Below, one piece after another: positions 41,483-54,638 of a stretch of DNA of 64,000 nucleotides. The position numbers and the translations under genes were made by a program. Positions within the stretch are counted from its first letter, which is position 1; every line of letters starts with the position of its first letter. Source of the DNA: Perkinsus olseni. Lineage: Eukaryota > Perkinsozoa > Perkinsida > Perkinsidae. The stretch spans positions 1 to 64,000 of the forward strand of contig JABANP010000133.1 of assembly GCA_013115135.1 (NCBI GenBank), read 5' to 3'. The notes beneath the pieces are model-generated. The model did not search any database. It saw nothing but the letters and a program-made list of their open reading frames with translations, and was not told where the DNA came from.

Positions 41483-44075
41483 TTATTCGACGCCCATCTC
41501 TCTACTGAGAGCACTGTAGAGATCATCGAGGGCAGATCCTGATGATACTGGTGATGAGGCCACTACACTGCTGGAGACACCCGAGGAAGAGGATGGACTG
41601 CCAACCGGAATAGGAATCTGAATAAAAACACTGTGCGACGTTACCGTAGAGGAGAGAGTGCTCACCTTAGCCGGGGCTTCGGCGGCGGCAGACTGCGGCT
41701 CCTCCGCTCCGTGAGTGTCAGGAGGAGAGGGAGCTGCCACTGGAACTGCAGCATCCTCCTTTGCTTTAGTCTGCCTGGGCTTCTTAGCTGGCCTCTTCTT
41801 CGCAACCTCTGCCTCCCTCTTCACGCCTCTACGACTACTCGTCTCCTCCTTCTCCCCAGGCTCCACTGTGGTGGTGGTTTTATTCGAACCAAGGAGCTCT
41901 TTAATGCTAGCACTTAACGACTTGATCTTTGTCACTAACAACGGGGACAGAGGAGGTCTCACTGCTCGTCGAACGGGCGGGGCTTCGACGTCGCAAACTC
42001 GGTTGTGTTGCAGCAGCAGTGGTACTCTCCTCCTTCCCCTTATTAACACTCCATTTCGACAGTTTGTTGTGCTGCCTCTGAACCTCTCCCTTAGTCTCAT
42101 CAATCGCCACCCGGATGGCCTTCAGTCGCTCCTCCTTCTCCTCCTCTGTCTCCTTTGGTTTAGCCTTAGCGACGATCTCCGCTTTCCGACGTCTTCTACG
42201 TTTTATCGGCTCCCCGCGAGAGGTCGTGATCGACACACTGGAGACCGTCGCGTCCTCAGCCTGACCCTCTCTCGTTCCTCCTGCTACTCCGGCGTGGCCA
42301 GCAGAGGCAGGACTGCGGACTCCCTTGATAGGGCTCTCCGGCCTACCACCCCTAGGAGGCGAGTCGAGCATATTCGACCTCCCGTCAACAACAGCTGGAG
42401 CCTCGCTGCTCACCATTGGATGAGGGGGAGGTTCACAAAGGGGCTCCGTCACCACCAGGGGTACTTCCCTTGGCGCAGGTTCGATCCCTGCACCCAGCAC
42501 TACTTCTGCACCATGATTGCCGCCCTTCCACTCGATAATCGGCGAGGTCAAATCCTCAAGCCCATCAGTGGAGTCTGGCGAGACGCTTAATACAACTTCC
42601 TTAACGTCATCAGAGGGTCTCGAAGCCCGGGGGGTCAACAACGGCGTGTCTTCCTGCTGTGCCCCCTGTGCTTTCAAGTTCAGCCGCCTCTGCGCCTTGA
42701 ACTTAGCCACGGCCTCCTCCTCATACGTAGAGTCCTACAGAACACAGGAGGGTCTTATTGACGTTTACCTCAGGAGTTTCGGAAAATGTGGTACGAGGAT
42801 CCACGCGTGCACATAGCTCCTACCTTCATCTTGTCGATCTCGCCCAACATGCCCGCTAGGTCACGCCGCTCCACTTGGTCATGGGAGAGGACTCCCAGAG
42901 GAGACCGAAACAATGGACTGAAAAAAGCAGAATGTTCGTCATCCGATGGGCGGAGCGAAGCTCTTACTCGTATGGCCAAACTGAGCAGGTATTGACGAGT
43001 CCCCAGTAGTCCTCTTCCTCCTCCTTCTTCTCAGCATGTCCTCCTACAACGCCCACCGCTGCCATGTTACCCTTCCTGGTCACCTTGGACGGTCGTGGCC
43101 GGCGGACTGGCACGAGGGGCGGGGATAGTAAACTGAGGAGCGTATTGGACATGAAGCTCGGCAGGAACACAAGTCGAAGGAAGTACTTGAAGCTGCATCA
43201 ACTTGTTCAGTACAACGCCACCATATTCATCAACTATCGTGCAACCGCTCGTGTCACCACAAGGCACTCCATCCTCGTCCAGGACCTCATCAATCTACGC
43301 CTGTTGATTCATCTCCCAGGACTGCCTCCTGACCCTTTCAACAGTCTTGCCAGTAGAGGAGATGCCGATGCCCGAGGCGTTCCTTTGGGCTTCGCCTTTT
43401 ATGTGCCCCCTGAGACCCCCTGCGCCACCAGGCTTCACCGGGGGTACAGAGCCCCTGCTCAACCGAGGCTTCACTCGCCTTGGTTCATCCTCTCCGTGAG
43501 TGGACGAAGACCGTGGCCTCCCTTCCACCGCGCCACCTGCACCCGCACGGAAAGATTCTACCAGACGATTGAAGTCCTCCGGAGTCTGAAAGGCCATGAG
43601 TCCAAGTACAGCCATGTTACTCCTTGTGTTACCTCTAAGGAGTCCAGCACTTCCAGCGCGGCGTCTAAGGTGGGGCGATCATGGTGAGATGAGCGACTGG
43701 ATGGCAGGAAATCCAAAGGGGACTTGGTGATGGGACTGAGGAAGGCAGAGAGCAATACTCCGCAGCCACGATGCACTCAGTGTCGCGAAGACGAAAGTGA
43801 GTTGTCAGTGAAACGAAGATGGAATCCAAGGTCGATGCTCGCTCGACGCCGAGAGAGCTCAGCCGCCTTCATTACTTATCCTCTGCAAGCTTGGATGCCT
43901 CCCATACACAGTCCCAATCCTTCGTTTCCAAATCCTCCCAACCCGCCCTATTCTCCACCCCACTTGAATGCTGCTGTCGTTTGGCCCCCTTCTCTAGGGT
44001 CGTGAGTCGAGGGCTCCGCCGGCGCAACTCATGGGGCGCCATGAACGGCAACACGGCAACTATACTAAGAGCCAA
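41483..44075 (-). CDS. Multi-exon gene for a basic, low-complexity, probably nuclear protein
   Basis: Coding blocks on the minus strand can be linked by short introns. They are 43872-44075, about 43640-43780 (SPITKSPLDFLPSSRSS ... LDSLEVTQ), 43295-43580 (TPEDFNRLVESFRAGAGGA), about 43110-43250 (VDEYGGVVLNKLMQLQVLP), 42825-42900 (LAGMLGEIDKMK), 41907-42735 and 41483-41920. The junction LGEIDKMK to DSTYEEEAVAKFKAQRR closes cleanly across an intron at about 42736-42824. The protein has basic patches (KRRRRRKAEIVAKAKPK; KRPAKKPRQTKAKE), acidic Glu runs and Ser/Pro-rich stretches, and no catalytic domain I could recognise. The patches look like nuclear localisation signals, which is an inference. 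Confidence 0.5.
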
Positions 44076-44222
44076 ACCTCAATGCCCCCACCGTGACCAC
44101 ACACTCAGACACAACCCATCAGAAAGGGGAGGGAGAAACGACGTTGGACAGTATACAAGGGACGATTAGTGAGCCTTCAAACGGCGGTGGATCTGAGGAG
44201 AGCCATGGCCTCACTTGCGCTG

Positions 44223-45060
44223 CTACTGCCGTGGTAGTGGTAGTATTACAATCCGGACGCCCTGGTACTTCTTCACATTACTACTCTGCTTAGCCATAGC
44301 ACACTGACAGTCTGGATGGCACACATGCACTCTGCCCTCCAACGCCAAGTTGAACTGATAACAGAGCAATCCACCATTCACGCCTAGCGGAGCGAAGCAC
44401 ACCCAGCCCAGAACCATCGGGAAGGCCGCCCATGCTCCACCCTCTGTACTACCTTCTTCCGTAGCTGCCCCCACGTCCATTGATATTTATTGAGCTTATC
44501 CCGAGCCATACGGGAGAAAAACCTGAGCCATTTTCACTGCTCCACCCCACCACCCTTGACCCTCTTGCTCATACTCATTCTGCAGCTCTTCTTGCTCCTC
44601 AGCATCCTCTGCCATCGGCACCTCCTTTGCCGTATTTATCGGCCAGCTTCTTGCACACACTCAACTCCTCTTCATTAACCTGAGCTACCACCCATCCTAC
44701 TCCCATGCTGCCCTCCTCCCTATATAACCTTCGGAAGCGTCCACTCAGCTTTATCAGGGATGACCTCAGGCAGCTTGTCAAAATACATATCCTTCAGATT
44801 ACAACTATCCATGTTCTGCAGGAATGTCTTATGCTTATCGAACCTGAAACCGAGCCCAGCCAATGATGCCCCAACTCTCACACAGCTCTTCAGCCCATCC
44901 ACCAACAGCGACCCTGAATACTACTTTTCCCTGAAGATATCATCCTTGATGGCCTTGGGGTTCTGGTAGAGTGTATTCTTAGGGGTCTTTCCTTTCCGCC
45001 TTCCCTTAGCCCTGGCAGCCCTCTTCACTCTGTTAGTCCGCTTGATCTGCATATTGAGAA
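44223..45060 (-). CDS. Hypothetical multi-exon gene with basic amino-terminal region
   Basis: Possible exons on the minus strand: about 44930-45060 (IKRTNRVKRAARAKGRRK), 44720-44905 (SCVRVGASLAGLGFRFDKHK and following), 44599-44700 (VGWVVAQVNEEELSVCKKL), about 44530-44610 (acidic) and 44223-44480 (containing VHVCHPDCQCAMAKQSSN). The Cys-rich part could bind zinc. Splice sites were not all resolved and no family was recognised. Confidence 0.35.
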
Positions 45061-45497
45061 CAAGCTGAAAACCGTCATATCACTTAACCATCATCATCAC
45101 CAAGTGAGGAACTCAACACCTTGCAGCTACCTAGGGCCAGGAAATGGTCACCGCCTACGGCTACTATTATTAAAGGAACGTCGCCGGCAGCAGCAACAAC
45201 AGCAGCAGAAAGCTTACGAATGATGGCTAAGTAGTGATACTGCTCTTATTAACATTAGTGAAGGAAGAGAGACTGTGTTTGTCATCATCATCGTCGTCGA
45301 CTATAAAAGGATGCCCAGAATGATCTTATGTTGATCTCGGTTTTACATCTTAAGGACCTCTCCAAGCTGGATCTACACAGCCATGAATAGCAAGGCAGTA
45401 ACGTAGGAGGAGGAAGTACTTACCACGAGATCCATGGGAACGCCGAAAAATTGAGCAGGGTCCCTGGTAATACCGATAATACCCGCGTACATCGATA

Positions 45498-48400
45498 TCA
45501 CCGTTCTACGCAATATATTAGAACCCGGCTTGGACATCTGAGAGCAGAAGTTCCGATTGGAGTGGTATGTGATGCTCTGGCGGCACTTACGACTTTTTCT
45601 CTGTGCATATAGAACCAGAGGTTATCTCCTTCATCAAAGCCTTGTTCTCCCTCTATAGCATCCTTAGCAAGCATCTGCTCAGCCTCCTCATTCCTCTCCT
45701 CCGAGAACAACATATCCAATTGTTGTGAGGCCGCCTGTGGTCGACGACGAACAGTCTCATCATTCTCAACGTTCTGTTTTATAATTGGCAGGACATCATC
45801 ACGAACCTGAGGTTGAAGATGGTACTATGCAAGTGCGCAGGATATTCCAAGCAAAGACGTCCCAATGTAACATGGGTAATGCGAAAGAGAGGGCCCAACC
45901 CCGCGGACGAGGTTATCAATAGCTGTAAGAAGCCGGGTAATATCATACCACAAATTGCGTGTATGAGCCCTTCCATTGGAAGGGTGTGTAGTCCCAGACG
46001 AGTAGCGAATGAAGCCTGTATACTTACCACAACGCCCATGTTAACCTCCGATAATGGTTCAGCATACCCGAAGGTCACACGAGCCGCCCAGATATGCTCC
46101 GACAGTCCTGATGGAGAAGGGTCGAGGACCAAGTTACCAACGATTAACATCATCGACGAGGCCCCCTCTTACTCTCAAGCTCCACTCGTTGGCTCTGGTC
46201 CACGAAGGGAGTGAGACTGTTGAAGCAGACGCTCAACAACACCTGCAGTAGAATTTAAAAATAAACGTGAGCGGAGCGAAGCATGCTCCTAGGCGTAATA
46301 CCGTCCGTTGATGAACTCCATTGGTAATCCTATTATACAACGATAGTGCAGCCGGCAGAGATTCTCCTTTCAGTTTCTCCACAGTAGGACTCATGAACAC
46401 ACCAGTACCTTGGCATGATAATAACGACAAAGACCAGGATACTACAGTGAAACCAGCGGAGCCTACCAGGACTCAATCGCAGCGTTCCTGCTTGCTGCTG
46501 CAGGACCAGACCCGACAGACTTGACAGGGAACCCTCCTGTGCTGCCAGCTCAGTATACGCCTTACCTGAACGACAGCAAAAGTGAGAGAGGCTAGATCCA
46601 CTACTAAGGGGATACTAGTACCAGTGCAGTATCTTCCGTAACGCCAAGTAAGCATGAATATTAGCAATATTACGGCTATCACTAAAGTCACCCATCCATT
46701 CTCATCCATCTTCATGTACCTATCATCACCGAAATCATCGAAATCAAAGAGAAGGGCCGCCCTGCTCACAGATTTGATACAAGTAAAGTTCCATCGACGA
46801 TCATGAACGGGATTAGACAGCAGAAGGCGACGAGGAAGTTCCATCCGTAGACACGATGCAGCACTTGCACGTACAGTTGCTGAAGCGAAGCATCAGTAGC
46901 GGTAGTGGGAGAGTTATCATTACCGTGCTCATATTGAAAGTAAAGAGGACAGCAACACCATAGGCACCAGTAAGGGCTCCACTCGACCGGAAGGCCAAGA
47001 CAAGTATAATGGTACCTACAACAGAAGAGGGATAGGGTAGCCCGATAAGCGGTGTAAAGCATGAGCTGGTAGACACTATCTTGATGGAGATAATTTCATA
47101 TATTTCTATGGTCAACATTAGATACGCATTCCCCCTCCAACCTATAACAATGCGGTTCAATTCAGACTCATATCCTTGAAGAATGCAGACAACAGAGGGG
47201 TGGTGGTTGTATTACCAAGGCCCAGCAGGAAGTTGACTTCGGGTATGTAGATATGAGCCTTCTCCTTGGGATTAGTATTCACAACCTTCACACGAGGGAA
47301 GAGCTCCAGAGATACGGCCATATTAATAAGACCGAAGCAACCGGTGATCATGGCTTGGGAGGCAATAATGGTCGTTATAGTAGCGAAGATCAACATAACC
47401 TAAAATACACGTACCGTTGCCATACCACTCCTTCCTCAAATCGTCATTCCGATACCCCCTCTTACAATGTACAAGGCGTTAGGCGTGGCCGACCAGAATG
47501 GGTTGCTAGCCGCTGCTTGTGTTCCCACCGATAAAACATAGGCCGCCTGTCCCGTGTAGCAGAAGATGAGCGCAGGTAGAACCTAAACAACAACAGACCG
47601 TCTCAAAGACGTCAACCATCATGAGACGCCACGTGAGGGAAAAGCAGACCCCCAATTCCTCAGCGAAGTTCCCAGGTTCGAACCCCGGCAAGTGCAGTTC
47701 TGCAAGCCCAATTATCTCCCGCACGGTGCGCAACAGTTCCGGGTGACGCAGCATCCATCAAGGCAGATGCCCATCAGAAGGAATTTCCTATTTTTAACAG
47801 AAGACACATCCCTTAGGCCCTTCGCCCCCTAGACTCCCCCTTCACAATCTCGTAAAGCGATTCAAACGAACGGAACCAAACCACAGCGATCCGTGTATGG
47901 TTCTCGCGCTCGAAAGCTTTCATCGTCGTATCATAGGCGATGGTCGAATGAACTTCCCCCAGACATGGCCAGTTTTATTACCAGTCCGAACCAGGAGAGC
48001 ATGATAGGCCCTCGTCCAAAATGGCCCATATCAGCGAACAGAGCCTCAGCACCTGTTACTGCTAGTACAACATCACCAAATCTCTGGAAGGCACCGTAAC
48101 CGGCAAAACTAGATTTAACCCAAAAATAATACACATAGTAAGGGTTAATGGCATCCACCAGCACCATCCACTGATCATGAACTGAAAGACACGAGCTTTT
48201 CCGTGAATGACCAGAGTGACGGAAAGATACGCAACTTACTCGTGAGGTTGTAGATGCCCACACCGCCGATAAGGATGAACCATACCATAGTAATAGGTCC
48301 ATTAGCGATACCAACCTTAGACGGGCCCAAGAACTGCAGAGAGTACAAAAGCAGCAGCAGGATCAGCGTAACAGGGACGACCAGGTCCTTCACGACTTGC

Positions 48401-49347
48401 ACACCGCTCGGCGAGAACAGCTTGTCAGTAGCGAGACCCTCGACGGCACTGAGTACACTCAGAGCTGGGGTGATAAGACCATCACCGCACATCATAGCAG
48501 CGCCTGTAGTGGCCAGTACCTGCGGGGGAGGTCGATGGGAGTAGGGGGAATTGTGGTATAGTTACCGTGCAAAGAATGAGAGTCTTCTTGCCGACGGGAT
48601 GAATACTCTCGTGGACTATCTTCAGCAAGAGTGAAAAGATACCACCTTCACCGTGGTAGTCGAAGCGGAAGGCTACACCGACATACTTAATACATACCTG
48701 TGGAAAAGCACCATGGTCAACCTAAGATACCCATCCCCACAATGCCTCATTACAATGAATATAAGAGCCCATACGATAACGCTAAGGACGCTCTTAATAT
48801 CCTCAGCCACAGCCGGACTAACTCCATCAGCAACCACACACTGGTACTTCGAAGGGGCATCAGTATTACAACCCAGAATTGTCGACAATGTATACAACGG
48901 TGAAGTACCTGTACTCAACCTCTACACAAACCAGCCATACAGCAGCGAGCCCCTTACCGATATCGCCGTAGATGATACCAAGTGTACCCAAAGACCTCAG
49001 AAGGAAGCTCTTGATGACGTCAGCCCGCTTCGGTCGGGCCTCCCACTGGTCACTACGATCCCGAGAAAGGGAAAGGCTGGCCTCGTCCGCATCTTTCTTA
49101 TCAGCAGCCCCTTCTTCTAGCTCTGAAGGCGGTGACTTTTATTACGGTTTGACGGTTCTGTCGGCTAAGCCTTGCCTTTGAGTTCGGTATCTAATCCACT
49201 CTGACTCCGCAGTACAGTACCAGCTCGTTCCTTAGACATACTAGTTAGGGCATTCAGGTACCTTTCAAGGTTGAAAGATACGCAAAGATACTCTACCCTA
49301 TTACTGCCCCTACCCATAACCACTTTCCATCCGTGTTCGGCCAGCAT
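45498..49347 (-). CDS. KUP: KUP/HAK/KT-family potassium transporter
   Basis: KUP proteins are 12-span K+ uptake permeases. Family signatures in order: [13 protein letters not shown] joined to [11 protein letters not shown] across an intron at about 48908-48959, GGIFSL (about 48640), [20 protein letters not shown] (about 48480), [32 protein letters not shown] with [18 protein letters not shown] (about 48000-48140), TGQAAYVLS ... SNPFW (about 47500), [18 protein letters not shown] with [14 protein letters not shown] (47157-47396), [19 protein letters not shown] (about 46970), [22 protein letters not shown] (about 46680) and [14 protein letters not shown] (about 46400). A cytosolic tail ends near 45498. 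Introns are mostly short; one at about 47585-47930 is longer. The amino-terminal exon (start around 49240 or 49347) is uncertain, and the tail end is not fixed. Confidence 0.93.
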
Positions 49348-49488
49348 TGACAGTCTGGGTATTATCGTTGAACCTAAGATACTCTACTGATGCACCCTCA
49401 TAGTGGATGGACTATTTACCGGTCCCAGAAGACTCCTTTGGTGGTCAGCTGGCCTCTCACCGTGAAGTAACCGTCGGCCGCTTGAGCG

Positions 49489-49728
49489 TCAATGGCCGAC
49501 TAAAAATGCTACCATCACGTTGTTAACCGATCTTCCCTTGATTACCTTATCCTTAGGGGGTAGCGTGTAAGCGTTGGCAACCGTCTGCCCATCCCTAGCC
49601 GCCGGCACAGTAAGAGTGTTCATGCTCCTGCGCCGCCTACCAGGAACGGTTAATGTATTTATGCCCTTTGGTGGGGCACTCATAATAATAGAGAGCAAAA
49701 ACAAACTGAATAGCGTATCTTCATTCAC
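49489..49728 (-). CDS. Small hypothetical protein with NTLTVP repeats
   Basis: 79 codons with Met at 49728 or 49683 (MSAPPKG). The motif INTLTVPGRRRR / MNTLTVPAARDG appears twice. A second block in another frame just downstream (DGYFTVRGQLTTKGVFWDR, stop about 49427) may be a further exon. No family is known. Confidence 0.35.
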   Translation of the reverse strand: MNEDTLFSLFLLSIIMSAPPKGINTLTVPGRRRRSMNTLTVPAARDGQTVANAYTLPPKDKVIKGRSVNNVMVAFLVGH

Positions 49729-50111
49729 CCTGGCTCATGGTAGGTCAACCTAATTCATGGAGAATGAGCGACAGATGGAAGATCTATCACATCACAAGAG
49801 GACTGCGCAATATTGTCTCGAAAAAAGCGCACGGATTTCATGATCGATTTTCTCGAGATCTCTTCCTTCCCTCGGCCGAACCTCATGGGGTAGTCTCCTG
49901 GACTTCACCGAATCCACCTCCATTCGGTTGAGTGGTTGGTTGCGCACACTCGGTAATAGCGTGGTGTGCCAGGCTAGAGTCCAGGGGAGGTCTATTAAGC
50001 ATGCCAAGAGGCAGCCTAGGACTATGCTAACATCAGACGAAGATCTCCTCCTCCTTCTTCGGTTCCGAGAATAGTGCAACGGTTGTCTTCTCCAGTACAG
50101 TAAACACCCTG

Positions 50112-52249
50112 ATGGCAGACACAACAGCAGCAGCTTCATCGTCGTCGTCAGCCCAACCCATGGAGGGTCTTGCCGAAGACGCTACCGGCCATAAGCCTAC
50201 AGTCATAGTAGTTATTGGGTAATAACAGGGCCGGCGTGAAGGGGAGGTCATGGTGGTCTCTTCAGGATGGCTGGGGCTGGCAAGAGTACGTTCGTCCATC
50301 GTTTGTATCTTCACTTAACAGCACAGAAGAAGAGGGTGTATTCAGTCAACCTCGACCCAGCCGTTCGCAATGTACCGTATCCTACTAACATCGGTAAGCC
50401 AGCTTCAACCTAAGATACTCCCGCAACGTATCTTCGCTCAGATATCCGGAGACACTGTTAAGTACAAGGACGTCATGAAGCACTTCGGCCTTGGTCCTAA
50501 CGGTGCTATCATGACTAGTCTAAATTTATTCGCCACACGGTAAGACCTCTTCACAACGCTGCGCCACTACAGTAACCCCGTCGTCCAGGTTCGACCAGGC
50601 CATGGGTCTGATAGACCAGAGAGCGTCCGAGCTCGACTACGTCATTGTGGATACTCCCGGCCAGATAGAGGTTTTCAACTGGTCAGCTAGTGGAACTATC
50701 ATCCTCGACTCCCTCGCTATGGCCTACCCTACTGTTACACTGTACTACCACACCAACGCCACTGGGCTCGTTGATTGTACCCTATTAGGTTCGTCTTGGA
50801 TACCGTACGTTGCACATCTCCTACCACATTCATGAGCAACATGCTCTATGTTACCAGTATAATGTAAGACGCCAACAGCAGTGACGACACCTGCCGACTG
50901 GCCGGGTGACAGGTATAAGACCAAGCTGCCGACAGTGGCTGTGTTTAACAAGTGCGATGTGCACCCCTCAGACAGCTGTAATAGAGTTGGATGGCAGTAG
51001 TTGCCACTGAGCTGCTTGTGTGCAGGTACAAGGTGGATGTCCGACTGGGAGTCCTATATTGATGCTGTACGGAATGATGAGCAGAACGGTCCTGACCATG
51101 GTGGAGGGTAGTAACACTAGTAGTACTTCTTGCTGTTGTGGCTGCTGTAGCAGCGGTGGTTTTACAGTAGTGATTATAGTAGTGGTAGTCGGTGTGTCAC
51201 GGGCGGAGGGATCCTCACAAAGGGTCGGTAGTAGCAGCTCCTCGGTTTGAGGAGACCTCTAGGGAAACGCGCTAGGAAGGATGTTATCAATAAAGCTGTG
51301 GCATGGATTTATCGTTATCCGGTGCGCACGTCCCTTGACTGACGATATAAGCATTGACCGCGTGAGTCGTCGCTGTAGTAGCAGTAGTAGTACCATCTTT
51401 CCACCATCCACTAGTCCACTTCCCTCCCTCTCCTAGATACATGAGCTCACTAATGAGGAGTATGGCCATCAACATCAGTGAGTTTTATGAGAATCTTGCT
51501 CACGCCTCGGTAAGGCACTATCACGACCCATCCTCAGCTCCACTAGCGTATCCAGGTATCATCTCTGACTGGCATCGGTATGGGTGATTGTGAAGCACAG
51601 ATCATCGCTGCAGCGGAGGAATATGAAGAGTACGGAGAGCAGCTGCTGCCGGGTTGAACTGTCCGTATCTGCCCGGCTCGGTCAGGTCGTACGTACCCTA
51701 CCTGGAGGCTCGAAAGGCGGCCATTCATAAACACCGTGTTGAGCTAGCTAAACAGCAGTTGAAGGTGTTGGACAAGCAGGATGCTAAGAGGAAGGCACAG
51801 CAGCAAAAAGCACCGACTGTCGCGGAGAACAGGGAAGATGGTAGTAATAGGGGCTCACAACTATAACGCTGCTGAGCTGGAACGGGTCGTTAGTGAACTG
51901 ACGGGACTGGTGGAACGATACGTATTATGATGAAGGGTCTTTTCAGCTCTGTAGTAGTCGTGATAGCAGCTTGACGAACTTTTCACGAATGAGTGTAATC
52001 GACGCACGGTTATGCTCTGCCGGAATAGAAGTATTAACAATGGCAGCGGTAGGAATACTGTAGGGAGGTGTAGGATGGTGACAATAGTTAAAAGCCTCTC
52101 ATTAGCGTGTTTTGGTGGTACAGTTGTAATCAGATGCGGAGGAGATAGACGAGGATGAGGCTGAGGATTTGGCCAAGTTCCGGGAGATGTTGCAGCAGCA
52201 TGCTCATCCCAGAAAGGGCGACTGCCGACGGTGTAGCAGCGGAGGATGA
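50112..52249 (+). CDS. GPN1: GPN-loop GTPase 1
   Basis: GPN1 is a cytosolic GTPase needed for assembly and nuclear import of RNA polymerase II. Start at Met 50112. Exons are joined by introns of about 45-60 nt. Landmarks: [19 protein letters not shown] (P-loop), [39 protein letters not shown] (with the defining Gly-Pro-Asn loop), [41 protein letters not shown] ... [30 protein letters not shown] (NKxD), [27 protein letters not shown] and [12 protein letters not shown]. The carboxyl part has a Lys/Gln-rich helix and an acidic end ([18 protein letters not shown]), with stop at 52247-52249. Exons between about 51115 and 51435 were not fully resolved. Confidence 0.95.
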
Positions 52250-52464
52250 CCCCAAGAGGCTCCGTAAATGATTCTCATACCACTACTGCCGCCCAACGTA
52301 CTAGCATAATAAACTGTTCCTTGTTTCAGTAAGCAAGACTTGTGTTCAGTGAGTATTATGAGTGGGTAGAGGCGGGACAGGTTCTTCTGCTTCAAGGGCT
52401 TCGACGGTCGTAGTGGCGGTCCTCCACGTTGCCGGTGTACTGGTAGTTGCTAATTCATAGTACT

Positions 52465-54162
52465 ATGCCGTGGATCGTTCCCTTCCTATTTGGACTAGCA
52501 TATCTTCTACTCACCGCTTTATGCGTCTATAACGTCTACAATGGGTATGTTGACGCTATGAAGTGTGATACAAGGAGGATAACGAACATGCTCGGTAATG
52601 CTGTTTAATGGATCATACGGTAGAGCAGTGGAGCCCTCGTTAGGTCGGGTCCCGGAAGACTGGGCTGCTTTCCTTCGGCCCTCTCTAGACGTGGGCCTCC
52701 CCTCACTGATGGTAGGACCATTCTGGGAGGGCCAAGGCCGCTAGTCGATGTGCAGTTACTCGCGGTGACCGTTGTCCCCTTCAAGTTGGTGGTGGTGGTC
52801 CTCTTCCACATAGCAGGAGTTGTGGGCCTCTACACACTTCCGACCAACATCTTCCTACCTCTGCTCAGCTTCTTCTGCAATGTGTTCCTCAAGTTCCTTG
52901 GTAATATCATCAGCGCCTTGAGGCGTTCGACGTGGACAATGTCGATTATACACGCAGTATCCGAGGTCGCACCTTGCCTCATACAGAAATTTAGATGCGT
53001 CTATATACTGTCCTATGAAGTACTGGAATATCGATTATTTCTAGGGGCACTCAAAAGCAGTGGTTTGCTGTCTTCTACGGAAGCTGTGGCTCCGCGTGTG
53101 TTCCATGAAGATCCGCCGACTACCAGCGTTGCTCAGGTATCACGGTTCGTGAAAAAGGAGAGCGTCTGCCATCCACCGACACCCCGACTATAGTTCCCAA
53201 TCACGTTTCTTACTTCGATATACTCGTAGGTCGCCCCTCCTCACAGTGGTCGGTCTACGGGCCCTTCGATTAGGTTATGCTCTCCCGAAGCCACCCAGTA
53301 TCTTTTGTAGCAAAGAAGGCAGTGGCTGCGTATCCAGTCATCGGCGATATTGCCACTTCCTTGGGCAGCGTGTAGGCGGCGGATGCATCGCTCCGCTAGA
53401 ACTGCTCACTTTTTTAGATACGTTGACAGAACCAAAGATCCCGAGGAAAGAGATCAGACCATGGACATCATAGAGAAGAAACAAAGGAGTAAATTGACCG
53501 GAATCTTTGCTGTGCGTGGATATCTTTGATGGTCAGGTGTAATGGAGGGCAGGTCTCGTTATCAACTATGTGTATTTGCTGAGGGGACTACTTCTAATGG
53601 CACCTGTCTGATGCATTACCATGATGGTGCATTCGACAGTATGTTACCCGTAGAGTCGACCTAGGATACCCCTTCACAACGACGACTCGCCTTACGACAG
53701 GTCCAACCGGTGTATCTAGAGTACTCCGACCTCCGCCTGAGTTTTACATGCTTCGACCTGCTTCCTCATTTCTTCCTCGTCATGGCCCTTCCGCCATGGC
53801 GTACCATAACTTGCACACTTCACTGGCTGCCTAAGGTGAGCTATGCTCCTCCTTACGGTCTGACGATCTCCCCACAGGTCACTCCGAGTGCTGGTAGTAC
53901 TGTGAGAGACTTCTCTGGTAAGGCTAGAGATGAGGTGGCCAAGGCAGGGTAGTAGGCTGGGAGCTGGGTAGTGCCTTGGTCACTGGGTATTCGTCTTAGG
54001 GGGCTTCGACTGGACAATAGCTCCAACCTGAAGGGCCACTATGAGATAACGGATTTCTTCTACGGTGATGCTGCCAAGGTCGCCACTGGCAAACTACGGC
54101 AGGAGGCCGCCCTCGAGCGGAAGTCGTCCTGCAACTCGGCAGAGACCTCAGCCAGCGACTGA
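52465..54162 (+). CDS. PlsC-type lysophospholipid acyltransferase (LPCAT-like), copy 1
   Basis: PlsC enzymes add acyl chains to lysophospholipids at ER membranes. Start MPWIVPFLFGLAYLLLTALC (membrane span), then a second hydrophobic region (VVVVLFHIAGVVGLYTLP). The catalytic motif NHVSYFDIL (NHxxxxD) is at about 53200, FAEGTTSNGT, corresponding to the glycerophosphate-binding FPEGT block, at about 53580, and VYLEYSDLRLSFTCFDLLPH with MALPPWRTITCTLHWLP in the carboxyl half. It ends at TGA 54160-54162. Introns are about 40-70 nt. The FAEGTTSNG variant with a following Cys resembles LPCAT/AGPAT members. Copy 2 follows 476 bp downstream in the same orientation. Confidence 0.88.
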
Positions 54163-54638
54163 AGATACGCTAGATAACCTTCTATACCATTCCTGAAACA
54201 CTGTCATGCACTTCCCTTATGCGATTTGTTACTGCTCACTCTGTGCATTCTGAGCACCGCCTCTGGGAACTGGAGGCCAGAGTAAATGCCATGGCCTTGG
54301 TCAGCTCATACCCTTGGTTCGTTGAACCCACATCCAAATTACACACCGTCCTCTTGAAGCGGCTGCTAGCTCGCCGCCGCTGCTGGTCGTGGCAAGTGCC
54401 TCGCCCGATACTCGAAGGGTCAGCTAGAAGACCGCCGACATTTCTCGTCGTTGTGCTTCCGTCGTGGAGAACACTTCCCTTTCGATGCTGCTTCAACCAA
54501 AGAGCATTCTCACTTCGCACACTGTTGTGTTCAATGAGCCTGTCACTCATTCAAGACTCGTCCTCCTCTACCAGCGGCTGTGAGAGCACCCCCTGCCCCC
54601 CTCAGTTGACGTGTATTGATTTGTGGTCGTCGTCCGTT

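Noticed and set aside
42470..42500. B-box-like GGTTCGATCCC
   Set aside because: Lies inside the open minus-strand coding block 41907-42735 and has no cloverleaf.
47680..47700. B-box-like GGTTCGAACCCC in a KUP intron
   Set aside because: T stem mismatched on both strands and no A box upstream.
49480..49510. A possible 13-nt intron joining two frames of the NTLTVP protein
   Set aside because: GTAGC...TTTTAG would close the frame, but 13 nt is far below every other intron here. A sequencing indel or wrong gene model is more likely.
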